A stretch of DNA of 25,751 nt, taken from the NCBI GenBank assembly GCA_003173995.1, contig PRDT01000030.1:1-25751 (forward strand). Reading direction: 5' to 3'. Within the stretch, counting starts at the first letter, position 1, and each line of letters begins with the position of its first letter. The stretch comes from Candidatus Levyibacteriota bacterium (GTDB taxonomy: Bacteria; Patescibacteriota; Microgenomatia; Levybacterales; UBA12049). A program made the position numbers and the translations under genes. Below, piece by piece: positions 1 through 6,045 of the stretch. The notes beneath the pieces are model-generated. The model worked only from the letters and a program-made list of their open reading frames with translations. It searched no databases and had not been told where the DNA came from.

Positions 1-1406
1 TACAGGATATCTCCTATTTTAACATTGAATGGTATTTGATAGAGTCCTCGTTCCATTCCATAATTAAGTCTATTCAAAATAGAAGTTGAATATCCCAAAG
101 AAAGATAATCTGCTTTTGGACGGTAATACGCTTCAACAAAAGAAAATTTGTCTAAAGTTCGATACATTCTATTTACCGCTTCTTCAATTGATTTGCCTGT
201 TCCAGTAATAGCTGCAATAGTGTCTCCGTATCCAACATTTACTAATTTTCTTCCTTTTTGCTTGACATCCCAGAGCCAGACATCTTTTTCAACTTCTGGA
301 GAGAAGTCAACAGTAAGACCACCGAGAATTTGTTGGGTTTCATTATCTCTATGGAGATTGAAAATTTTAATAGATGAAGCAACTGTTCCAAGAGTAAATG
401 GATTTTTCTTTTGTACTACCTTTTCAAAAAATTCATGGACACTTCCACACTGGGCAAACTCCGTAAGTGAAGAATTATATCCTGGTCTATTTGGACAAAA
501 TTCCCCAAAATACATTTTTCCATCACGCTTATTTATAAGAATTGATGCGTCCCAATAGAAAAGTCCTCTATGTTCTTTGGCTATTTCATCAACAATAGGA
601 GGGAATGCTATTTCATTTATTCTGTCGTCATTCGTGATAGGAAAAACCAAATCAGCTGCGCATCCTGTCTGAATAGAAATATTTCCACTTCCAAGTGGTT
701 TATTTTCAATCATAACCGATGAACCAAGAAGCACGCCGTCATAGTATAACCTCTCAGGAGTAAGTTCCATGACTGATGGAATTAAGAGTTCAAGAATAAA
801 TCCTTCTGAGCTATACAAATCTGCGTCCCTGTCTAATACTTCAATAACTTGGCGTGCTGCAAGAAATGGATCATCTACATCTGGGACAAATGCATTTGCA
901 GAGTCGCTGTTACCCTTGAGTACCCATACTTCATCGGTATCTTCTAAGAATTTTTTGGCATCAGCAATATGGGTAAATTCTTTCTTGCGGGCGATATTTA
1001 ATTTGCCGTAGTGCTTTTTTACAAATTCTTTTGCTTTGTCGCGATCTGTTTCATAAAGATAGTCTTCATGAGTTGGGAAATTGCCATGGAAGCCCAAATC
1101 TTTTATTTGTTCTGCAATTGCATACAGCCCATTGGTGTCAAAGAATACAAAATAATCCTCAGGGTTTTTATACGTCTTCATTTCTTTGATAAGCTCTTCT
1201 GCAGATTTTTTCTTTACAACACCATCAAAAAGCTCAAGACGTATTGCTTTATCACTTCTTGGCTCAATACTGTACTCAGTCTCATCTTCACCTGAGAGAG
1301 TCCGCATACTTTCTACTTGTGCAAGTACTACATCTTCACCTTCCATTTGGAGATGCTGAGCAATAGGAGTGCCTGAGCCGTCAAACGTGAAGATAATATA
1401 TTTCAT
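1..1406 (-). CDS. PurD-like ATP-grasp ligase (partial, 3' end cut by window edge)
   Basis: An open frame runs leftward from ATG at 1406 to the window edge, giving 468 visible residues and no stop. The N-terminus (MKYIIFTFDGSGTPIAQHL) resembles the nucleotide-fold pre-ATP-grasp domain of phosphoribosylamine-glycine ligase (PurD/GARS). The middle contains an ATP-grasp-like metal-site segment (MYFGEFCPNRPGYN), and the C-terminal part has a PurD-type C-domain pattern (VGYGDTIAAITGTGKSIEEA, then NRMYRTLDKF). The family makes an amide or peptide bond using ATP. The glycine-rich PurD loop GPNTGGMG is not seen; a divergent GSGNISIQTGCAADLVF segment lies in its place, so the true substrate is uncertain. 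No other purine gene is nearby. It is transcribed divergently from the methyltransferase gene at 1474. An extended -10 lies 8 nt from the ATG and no Shine-Dalgarno is visible. Translation on the opposite strand gives only fragmented frames. Confidence is good for the gene and moderate for the family. Confidence 0.75.
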   Translation of the reverse strand, partial: MKYIIFTFDGSGTPIAQHLQMEGEDVVLAQVESMRTLSGEDETEYSIEPRSDKAIRLELFDGVVKKKSAEELIKEMKTYKNPEDYFVFFDTNGLYAIAEQIKDLGFHGNFPTHEDYLYETDRDKAKEFVKKHYGKLNIARKKEFTHIADAKKFLEDTDEVWVLKGNSDSANAFVPDVDDPFLAARQVIEVLDRDADLYSSEGFILELLIPSVMELTPERLYYDGVLLGSSVMIENKPLGSGNISIQTGCAADLVFPITNDDRINEIAFPPIVDEIAKEHRGLFYWDASILINKRDGKMYFGEFCPNRPGYNSSLTEFAQCGSVHEFFEKVVQKKNPFTLGTVASSIKIFNLHRDNETQQILGGLTVDFSPEVEKDVWLWDVKQKGRKLVNVGYGDTIAAITGTGKSIEEAVNRMYRTLDKFSFVEAYYRPKADYLSLGYSTSILNRLNYGMERGLYQIPFNVKIGDIL

Positions 1407-1414
1407 TGAGTATG

Positions 1415-1423
1415 GTTATAGCA
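1415..1423 (-). promoter_or_regulatory. Extended -10 promoter for the ATP-grasp gene, leaderless layout
   Basis: Read on the minus strand, TGC TATAAC (extended -10) is followed by 8 nt and then the ATG at 1406. That leaves almost no room for a leader. No convincing -35 was found at 16-18 nt, as is usual for TGn-type promoters. Confidence 0.45.
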
Positions 1424-1458
1424 TAACATATTTTTTAAAAAAGATTTGCAAGTCTTAC

Positions 1459-1467
1459 TGATATAAT
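1459..1467 (+). promoter_or_regulatory. Extended -10 promoter for the ICMT-like operon, leaderless layout
   Basis: TGA TATAAT is a perfect -10 with an upstream TG. It is followed by 6 nt (agtcat) and the ATG at 1474, so transcription would begin at or next to the start codon. The -35 region is poor. Confidence 0.55.
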
Positions 1468-1473
1468 AGTCAT

Positions 1474-2151
1474 ATGAATGAGGTAAATAAAAGAGCATGG
1501 GGAGGTTTAGTATTTTTCATCATTGCACTTGGTCTTATACTTTTTATTACTGCAGGCACAATTGATTACTGGCAAGGGAGACTCTATCTGAGTGTTTTTT
1601 CACTTTCGGTTATACTCATTACTTATTATCTGATGGAAAGAGATCCACAACTTCTTGCAAGACGTCTTGATGTAGGCACGAAAGCTGAGAAAGAAAAGGT
1701 ACAAAAAATAATTCAATTTATTGCTCAGTTTGCATTTATTGCTGTATTTTTCCTACCAGCTCTAGATCATCGTTTTTTATGGTCAAATGTACCAGAATAC
1801 ATATCTCTCATAGCGAATATTTTTGTAGCAGTAGGATTTTATATTGTTTTTTTGACCTTCAAGGAAAATACCTTTACTTCAGCAATTATAGAAGTGGATG
1901 CAGCACAGAAGGTTGTTTCAACAGGGCCATATGCTGTGGTGAGACACCCTATGTATAGTGGAGCTCTTCTGATGCTTTTCGTAACACCAATAGCTCTTGG
2001 GTCTTGGTGGGGACTGCTTGCATTCGTGCTTATGCCTTTTGTTATTGTTTGGAGACTTTTTAATGAGGAAAAATATCTTACCCAACATTTAAAAGGATAT
2101 AGAGAGTATTGTCAAAAGGTTACTTGGCGATTAGTTCCTTTTGTTTTCTAA
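1474..2151 (+). CDS. Isoprenylcysteine carboxyl methyltransferase (ICMT)-like membrane methyltransferase
   Basis: A 225-residue integral membrane protein with about five hydrophobic helices. The C-terminal half carries the ICMT/phospholipid-methyltransferase (PEMT-like) signature: TGPYAVVRHPMYSG at residues 150-163, then NEEKYL (197-202) and GYREYCQKV with a hydrophobic tail. In this family the RHPxY and EE-type motifs bind S-adenosylmethionine, and the substrate is a lipid, a prenyl-thiol or another hydrophobic molecule in the membrane. CPR bacteria lack known prenylated proteins, so a lipid or quinone-like acceptor is more plausible, but that is inference. The gene is first in a three-gene run with the VOC and GIY-YIG genes, spaced 3 and 2 nt. 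The ATG lies 6 nt from a TATAAT box. The fold and family are clear; the substrate is unknown. Confidence 0.85.
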   Translation: MNEVNKRAWGGLVFFIIALGLILFITAGTIDYWQGRLYLSVFSLSVILITYYLMERDPQLLARRLDVGTKAEKEKVQKIIQFIAQFAFIAVFFLPALDHRFLWSNVPEYISLIANIFVAVGFYIVFLTFKENTFTSAIIEVDAAQKVVSTGPYAVVRHPMYSGALLMLFVTPIALGSWWGLLAFVLMPFVIVWRLFNEEKYLTQHLKGYREYCQKVTWRLVPFVF

Positions 2152-2154
2152 TGT

Positions 2155-2547
2155 ATGAAACAAAGTATTATCAATGTTTCACTTGTTGTGAGAGAGTATG
2201 ATGAAGCAATTGCTTTCTTTACGCAAAAGCTTCATTTTTTTGTATATCAGGATTTCTATGTCCCAGAGCAAAATAAGAGGTGGGTAGTCATAGCGCCACC
2301 TGGTTCAAAGGAAACAAGAATTACATTGGGTCGTGCAGCAAATCCAGAGCAAGAGAAAGCCATTGGTCATCAGACAGGAGGACGGGTTTTCTTATCGCTT
2401 TCAACAGATGATTTTTGGAGAGACTACAAAGAAATGGTTTCGTTAGGTATAAAATTTGTCAGACTCCCTAAAGAAGAGTCTTATGGTACAGTTGCGGTTT
2501 TTGAGGACTTATATGGTAATTTGTGGGATTTGATCCAGTATACATAG
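2155..2547 (+). CDS. VOC (glyoxalase/bleomycin-resistance fold) protein
   Basis: A 130-residue single-module vicinal-oxygen-chelate protein. The opening INVSLVVREYDEAIAFFTQK is the usual first beta-alpha unit of the fold, and VAVFEDLYGNLWDLIQ is the closing D-P/Y-x-GN-xW unit. Classical members use a His in the first strand and a Glu in the last strand as metal ligands. Here the first strand has Asn and the last has Asp, so metal chemistry is not assured. Such small proteins act as lyases, dioxygenase-like enzymes or drug-binding proteins, and the exact role cannot be read from sequence. It starts 3 nt after the methyltransferase stop and ends 2 nt before the GIY-YIG start, so it is surely in the same transcript. 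An ATG overlapping the previous stop at 2151 is out of frame; 2155 is the start. Confidence 0.82.
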   Translation: MKQSIINVSLVVREYDEAIAFFTQKLHFFVYQDFYVPEQNKRWVVIAPPGSKETRITLGRAANPEQEKAIGHQTGGRVFLSLSTDDFWRDYKEMVSLGIKFVRLPKEESYGTVAVFEDLYGNLWDLIQYT

Positions 2548-2549
2548 CT

Positions 2550-2849
2550 ATGTCTTTTTTTGTTTATATTCTTCGAACATCAGCAAATACGCTTTATATC
2601 GGCCAAACAAATAATCTTGAAAAAAGGCTTCAAGAGCATAAAAGTAAAAAATCAAGAACAGCTAAATATATGAGAGGATTTGACTCGTTTAGGCTTGTTT
2701 ATTCAGAGATATGTGATACTAGGTCAGAAGCCTTGAAAAGGGAGTGGCAGTTGAAGCAATTAACAAAATCACAAAAAGAACAACTTATATTGGCTACTTC
2801 AGATCAGGTTGCCACTGCGACAGAGCAAGATCTACCCGCTCATCAATAA
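2550..2849 (+). CDS. GIY-YIG nuclease superfamily protein (UPF0213/YhbQ-like)
   Basis: A 99-residue stand-alone GIY-YIG domain. VYI (residues 5-7) and YIG (16-18) form the name motif, followed by NNLEKRLQEH with the catalytic-type Arg26 and then SRTAKYMRG, LVYSE and EALKREWQLKQLTKSQK, typical of the short YhbQ-type proteins. The family hydrolyses DNA phosphodiester bonds. The cellular role of the short bacterial members is poorly defined, with repair or structure-specific cleavage suggested. I chose ATG 2550, two bases after the VOC stop; an in-frame start 27 nt upstream would add an unconserved nine-residue stretch inside the VOC gene. The last ~20 residues are unconserved and overlap the 3' end of the opposite-strand alkyltransferase-like gene by 56 nt. 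Confidence 0.85.
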   Translation: MSFFVYILRTSANTLYIGQTNNLEKRLQEHKSKKSRTAKYMRGFDSFRLVYSEICDTRSEALKREWQLKQLTKSQKEQLILATSDQVATATEQDLPAHQ

Positions 2850-3108
2850 ATTTCACACCTTCTTGTAGGAGTTTGAACTTTTTAGCAGATACTCCACCAA
2901 AAGCATATCCGGTAAGCTTTCCTGAAGATGCGACTACTCTATGGCAGGGTACAATTTCTGGATGTTGGTTGCGGCTCATACACATACCTACTGCTCGTGC
3001 AGCTTTTGGATGTCTAGATAGTCTCGCTAATTGCTGATAGGTTGCAACTTTTCCAGGAGGAATTGATTGAGAAAGTTTATAAACAAGTTCTTGGAATGAG
3101 GTTTTCAT
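2794..3108 (-). CDS. MGMT-family single-domain alkyltransferase-like protein with retained Cys
   Basis: A 104-residue protein equal to the C-terminal DNA-binding/active-site domain of O6-methylguanine-DNA methyltransferase. GKVATYQQLA (19-28) and the RAVG element (38-41) form the DNA-binding part. IVPCHRVV carries Cys55, which in full-length MGMT accepts the alkyl group. GKLTGYAFG follows, then the usual KKFKLLQEG. The N-terminal ribonuclease-like domain is absent. Alkyltransferase-like (ATL) proteins usually have Trp in place of the Cys; this one keeps the Cys, so suicide repair remains possible but is not proven. ATG 3108 lies 7 nt from a -10. The gene is divergent from SemiSWEET and convergent with GIY-YIG, with a 56-nt overlap at the 3' ends. 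Confidence 0.87.
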   Translation of the reverse strand: MKTSFQELVYKLSQSIPPGKVATYQQLARLSRHPKAARAVGMCMSRNQHPEIVPCHRVVASSGKLTGYAFGGVSAKKFKLLQEGVKFIDERVDLALSQWQPDLK

Positions 3109-3115
3109 AACTCTT

Positions 3116-3143
3116 ACTCTATATCATTTTTAGTTGATGTCAA
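3116..3143 (-). promoter_or_regulatory. Promoter of the MGMT-like gene
   Basis: On the minus strand a perfect TTGACA (3138-3143) is followed by a 16-nt spacer, TAGAGT (3116-3121), 7 nt and the ATG at 3108. It is another leaderless layout. Confidence 0.6.
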
Positions 3144-3161
3144 GTAATGTGTTTCATCCAC

Positions 3162-3189
3162 TTGCAAAAAAAAGTAAACGCTATACGAT
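3162..3189 (+). promoter_or_regulatory. Promoter of the SemiSWEET gene
   Basis: TTGCAA (3162-3167), a 16-nt A-rich spacer and TACGAT (3184-3189) precede the ATG at 3196 by 6 nt. This supports the upstream ATG rather than the in-frame Met at 3238. Confidence 0.5.
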
Positions 3190-3195
3190 AGAGAT

Positions 3196-3510
3196 ATGGC
3201 ACAATTTCTTTATCACTTGCATCATCATCACAAAACAATGAAAAAGCACAAAAAGAATTCTCTTGGAGCATATATGATGATATTTTTTGCAATGCTTGGC
3301 CCTTTAATGACAATTCCTCAAGTACAGCAATCACTCCTTTCACATAATGTACAAGGTTTGTCTCTTTTTACTTGGGGAGCATATACAGTGGCATCACTTG
3401 TCTGGGCAGGGTATGGATTTATTCATGCAGAGCCTCCTATTTATTTTAGTTCGATTGCTGGATTTTTAGTAAATGCATTAGTTGTTGTGGCCATTTTTCT
3501 CTATCATTAA
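3196..3510 (+). CDS. SemiSWEET/PQ-loop half-transporter
   Basis: A 104-residue membrane protein with one three-helix bundle. It has the SemiSWEET order: TM1 ending in IPQVQQS (Pro41-Gln42, the PQ motif), then QGLSLFTWGAY in TM2, LVWAGYGF, PPIYFSSIAGFLVNAL in TM3. SemiSWEETs dimerise to form a sugar uniporter by facilitated diffusion, and this is the likely role; some family members move other small solutes. The N-terminus is odd: it holds a His cluster (H7, H9-H12) before a basic stretch (KKHKKN). A start at Met15 would remove the cluster, but promoter placement supports the longer form. The TAA stop shares a TTAA palindrome with the stop of the opposing sortase gene. Confidence 0.85.
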   Translation: MAQFLYHLHHHHKTMKKHKKNSLGAYMMIFFAMLGPLMTIPQVQQSLLSHNVQGLSLFTWGAYTVASLVWAGYGFIHAEPPIYFSSIAGFLVNALVVVAIFLYH

Positions 3511-4139
3511 AGCATCTCCGAGTAAACTACTGTTCGTTGTTGGTAATTATGTGTTCCTTGATCCCATGTACCTCCACAAGTAATAAGATGTAATCTACGT
3601 TTATCATTTGAGGCAAAAAGCTGTTGCATTGGTACCTGGTCGTAAGGGAAATTAGCAACTTTTATGACAGTAAATGTGTAGTTTTTGCCTTTTAAATCAG
3701 TAACAGTAATAGTATTACCAGGTTGAAGATTTTTTATATTCCAAAATACTGCAGGAGCCCCTGTTACCGTATCCAAATGACCATCAATAACAGCACTTCC
3801 TTTTTCCCCTGGTCTATATCCTAGGCTATACCATGCAGCATCATTTGCATCATGAGGGACATCCATTCTTCCTTGAGAATCCATGGCAACTGTTTCAAGT
3901 GGTGCATTTACGCCAATTGCTGGGATAGAAATGCTGCGAGGAATACTGACCTCATCTGCTACAGGGGATGTAGGAGGGGGAGTTGGTGTATTTGCTTGAG
4001 TCTGAGAGGATATGATGGCTTGTTTTTGCTCTGGGTGCAGGAGAAAATTTCTTTGTGCAATAAGTCCCGCAAAAACAATTAACAGTAAAACAGTAAGTGC
4101 TAAAAGCTTTTTCATATGGTATTCAAACAAGGCACTCAT
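3507..4139 (-). CDS. Class E/F-type sortase
   Basis: A 210-residue membrane-anchored transpeptidase. There is an N-terminal hydrophobic anchor (residues 9-28), a P/T/Q-rich spacer, then the sortase barrel starting at PRSISIPAIGVNAPLE. The catalytic triad is visible: His121 in IDGHLDT, Cys188 in LITCGGTW and Arg202 in QQRTVVYSEM. In class F-type enzymes the sorting motif is usually LPxTG-like, and proteins are fixed to a wall component or each other. No LPxTG substrate is present in the window. Start choice: ATG 4139 fits a promoter 31 nt upstream; ATG 4115 (MKKLLALTV) gives a more typical signal-anchor start; TTG 4151 is least likely. The gene follows the small secreted protein gene on the same strand by about 55 nt and ends tail-to-tail with SemiSWEET. 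Confidence 0.9.
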   Translation of the reverse strand: MSALFEYHMKKLLALTVLLLIVFAGLIAQRNFLLHPEQKQAIISSQTQANTPTPPPTSPVADEVSIPRSISIPAIGVNAPLETVAMDSQGRMDVPHDANDAAWYSLGYRPGEKGSAVIDGHLDTVTGAPAVFWNIKNLQPGNTITVTDLKGKNYTFTVIKVANFPYDQVPMQQLFASNDKRRLHLITCGGTWDQGTHNYQQRTVVYSEML

Positions 4140-4170
4140 GTCGATGGACAAAGTACCTTGTTTCGTGCCT

Positions 4171-4200
4171 ATTCTACACTAATTTTGTAAGAATTAGTAA
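4171..4200 (-). promoter_or_regulatory. Candidate promoter for the sortase gene
   Basis: On the minus strand TTACTA (4195-4200), an 18-nt spacer and TAGAAT (4171-4176) lie 31 nt before the ATG at 4139. The -35 overlaps the end of the upstream small gene. An 8-bp inverted repeat (4125-4132 with 4156-4163, arms AAACAAGG/CCTTGTTT) spans the 5' leader and the ATG. Confidence 0.4.
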
Positions 4201-4367
4201 CCTCCCATTCCAGTTGACGGTGCTCCAGTTGGCACTGTTGGTGTCATTGTTGGAGAAGGCTGGTTTGGTGCTGAAGTTGGCGTTGTTGTTTGTGCATATG
4301 TAACTGCCTGGATAACAAATAATGCAAAGAGAACGACAGTTACAATTGTTAACCCGATTTTAACCAT
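4194..4367 (-). CDS. Small secreted Pro/Thr-rich protein with strong Shine-Dalgarno
   Basis: A 57-residue protein of unknown function. Residues 1-26 form a clear signal peptide or anchor (MVKIGLTIVTVVLFALFVIQ, then AVTYA as a possible cleavage site). The rest is low-complexity P/T/S sequence ending in STGMGGY. It has no known domain and no LPxTG motif. The start is fixed by an excellent ribosome binding site, AAGGAGGTGA, ending 5 nt before ATG 4367, which is unusual here. The frame stays open upstream to 4451, but that extension would translate the Shine-Dalgarno itself and is rejected. The gene lies between a GT-C glycosyltransferase gene and the sortase gene on the same strand. It could be an envelope peptide, perhaps glycosylated on the P/T tail; that is inference. 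Confidence 0.7.
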   Translation of the reverse strand: MVKIGLTIVTVVLFALFVIQAVTYAQTTTPTSAPNQPSPTMTPTVPTGAPSTGMGGY

Positions 4368-4372
4368 GTGCG

Positions 4373-4382
4373 TCACCTCCTT
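4373..4382 (-). promoter_or_regulatory. Near-perfect Shine-Dalgarno site
   Basis: The minus strand reads AAGGAGGTGA, a ten-base match to the canonical anti-SD of 16S rRNA, 5 nt before ATG 4367. It decides the start of the small secreted protein. Confidence 0.8.
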
Positions 4383-4385
4383 TTT

Positions 4386-4428
4386 GATGAATAGAACTAC
4401 TCTACGGGTCCTCCGTGGCGCTTTCATC
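4386..4428 (-). other. Possible structured 5' leader of the small secreted protein gene
   Basis: Arms GATGAA and TTCATC (4423-4428 with 4386-4391 on the transcript) could close a stem around an inner ACGG/CCGT hairpin (4404-4407 and 4413-4416, loop of 5). The element sits in a 103-nt gap just before the Shine-Dalgarno. I do not recognise a known riboswitch. It could be a regulatory leader, a weak processing site or chance pairing. Confidence 0.25.
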
Positions 4429-4470
4429 CAAAAGAGGTAAGACTTATGCAAGAGCTTCCTCGAAAGGTAG

Positions 4471-6039
4471 TTAACTTTTTGCTACAACAGTATTTCGCTT
4501 AAAAATGAGAATATTAGGAGAAGTGTATTCTTTTTGAAAATATTTAAAAAGACGTCCTCTGGTAGTTGGATTTTCATAAATATTTTTCCATAGACTATCG
4601 TTTTGTTGGATAACGATCCATCTAGCATATTTTTCAGGTTGTGATAAAGACTCCTGCCAATATGGTTTGTTACCTACGTAAATAACGTCTTGGATAGGCA
4701 AATTACTTTTTGCAATACTTACTGTACGAGAATAATCATCCAACAAGACAAGTCCTCTATCGTAGTGTGTACGTAACCATCTTTGTGCATCAGGTGCTTT
4801 TGATGCCGAAAGTCCTTGTGTCCCATCAAGATAGGTGATTATCTGTGCTTTTTGCAAAGGATAAAGTGAGAATTGTATTATAAGAATAACCAAAAGAAGG
4901 AATTTTATTATGAGTTGAGACTTTGAAATAAGATATGCAAAAAGAAAAACTCCACATGGTATCATCATTAACCCGTATCTCACATTAAATAATTTCCATT
5001 CAAAATTTGCAGGCGTAAGACCAGGAATAAAGATTATTGATTGTCCGATATATAACGTTGTTACATAAAAAATAAAAGGAACAAAAAATATAAGTAAGAT
5101 AAGAAATTTATTTTTTATCTGAGAAAAAATAAAAAGAATAAGACCAATTCCAATACAACAGGAGAGAAGTAATCCTATATTTTCGATTGAAGCTACTGTG
5201 TAATAGGTAATTGCATTCAGTATATTGTGATATGAAGGAAGTTCTCCTTTTGCAAGCCAACCTGTTTGTTGGGATTTGGCAGAGAAAGGGCTATTACTAA
5301 AATACAAAGGGTCCCCAAGAATCAGAAAATCCCACAGAAGCCAAAGCACTATGCCAAAGAATGCGATTGTTCCATATAATATTGCTTTGCCTTCCAAAGG
5401 ATTACGTCGAAAAGGAAGTTTGGTAATGTAAAAAAGAATAATTGCGATAAATTCAATACCAACCAGAAACCATCCATCATATCGTGAAAGTGAAGCACAA
5501 AATCCAAAAAATCCTGCGACGATAAGATAGATAATATTAGTATCGTCTTGGAGAAAAGAAAAAAAATAATAGCTTGATAACATAAAAAATACCAAAAGAG
5601 GAAGTTCACTCATAGGAGTAGACTGCATGTATAAAATATTAGGATTTGTTACAAAAAATAGCCAACCAATACTAGCTGCAAAGTTATTCTTTACGAGTAA
5701 TAGAATTATTTTATAAAGAAAAAGACTACTAATAATAAATGCTATTCCTGATACAATTGATCCTCCTAGTCCTGTTCTCCATAATGCATCTGATGCAATA
5801 AAAGGAATCATAAGAATATGAGGGAGAGGTAACCAAATTCCACCAAGTTGTGCAAGACCAGGAGTAAGACTTGAAATAACGCGTTTGGCGATATTGATAT
5901 GTGATTCTGCATCCCCATATGCCAAAATTGATCCGTTATAAAAAGAGTAGATAATTGCAATGGTACTAATAATTGCACTTAGTACTACTATAATTGTTTG
6001 ATCATGATGCTTTAAAAAAAATAATATCTTTCTATACAT
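4471..6039 (-). CDS. GT-C fold membrane glycosyltransferase (PMT/ArnT-like)
   Basis: A 522-residue polytopic membrane protein with about 11-13 hydrophobic helices. The first external loop carries the GT-C acidic motif, Asp43 and Glu45 in YGDAESHINIAKR, followed by GGIWLPLPHIL and a second helix pair. YMQSTPMSELPLL and LSRYDGWFL resemble the membrane-proximal loops of protein-mannosyltransferase-like enzymes. The C-terminal ~110 residues form a soluble outer domain. These enzymes move a sugar from a polyprenyl-phosphate donor to a lipid, glycan or protein on the outer face of the membrane; donor and acceptor are unknown here. It starts 6 nt after the double GT2 gene, so the two are cotranscribed. 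The 103-nt gap after it leads to the small secreted protein gene. Confidence 0.85.
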   Translation of the reverse strand: MYRKILFFLKHHDQTIIVVLSAIISTIAIIYSFYNGSILAYGDAESHINIAKRVISSLTPGLAQLGGIWLPLPHILMIPFIASDALWRTGLGGSIVSGIAFIISSLFLYKIILLLVKNNFAASIGWLFFVTNPNILYMQSTPMSELPLLVFFMLSSYYFFSFLQDDTNIIYLIVAGFFGFCASLSRYDGWFLVGIEFIAIILFYITKLPFRRNPLEGKAILYGTIAFFGIVLWLLWDFLILGDPLYFSNSPFSAKSQQTGWLAKGELPSYHNILNAITYYTVASIENIGLLLSCCIGIGLILFIFSQIKNKFLILLIFFVPFIFYVTTLYIGQSIIFIPGLTPANFEWKLFNVRYGLMMIPCGVFLFAYLISKSQLIIKFLLLVILIIQFSLYPLQKAQIITYLDGTQGLSASKAPDAQRWLRTHYDRGLVLLDDYSRTVSIAKSNLPIQDVIYVGNKPYWQESLSQPEKYARWIVIQQNDSLWKNIYENPTTRGRLFKYFQKEYTSPNILIFKRNTVVAKS

Positions 6040-6045
6040 ATTGTT

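Noticed and set aside
148..1295. Three plus-strand open frames (148-558, 769-1011, 1011-1295)
   Set aside because: They are antisense to one long minus-strand frame with clear ATP-grasp/PurD-like protein sequence that runs to the window edge.
4181..4200. Small hairpin (CTAATT/AATTAG) as a terminator after the small secreted gene
   Set aside because: The stem is six A/T-rich pairs overlapping the stop codon with no T-tract; it is more likely part of the sortase promoter.
4368..4451. Longer N-terminus for the small secreted protein, from TTG 4451
   Set aside because: It would translate a perfect Shine-Dalgarno and put a basic stretch before a clean signal peptide; ATG 4367 is better.
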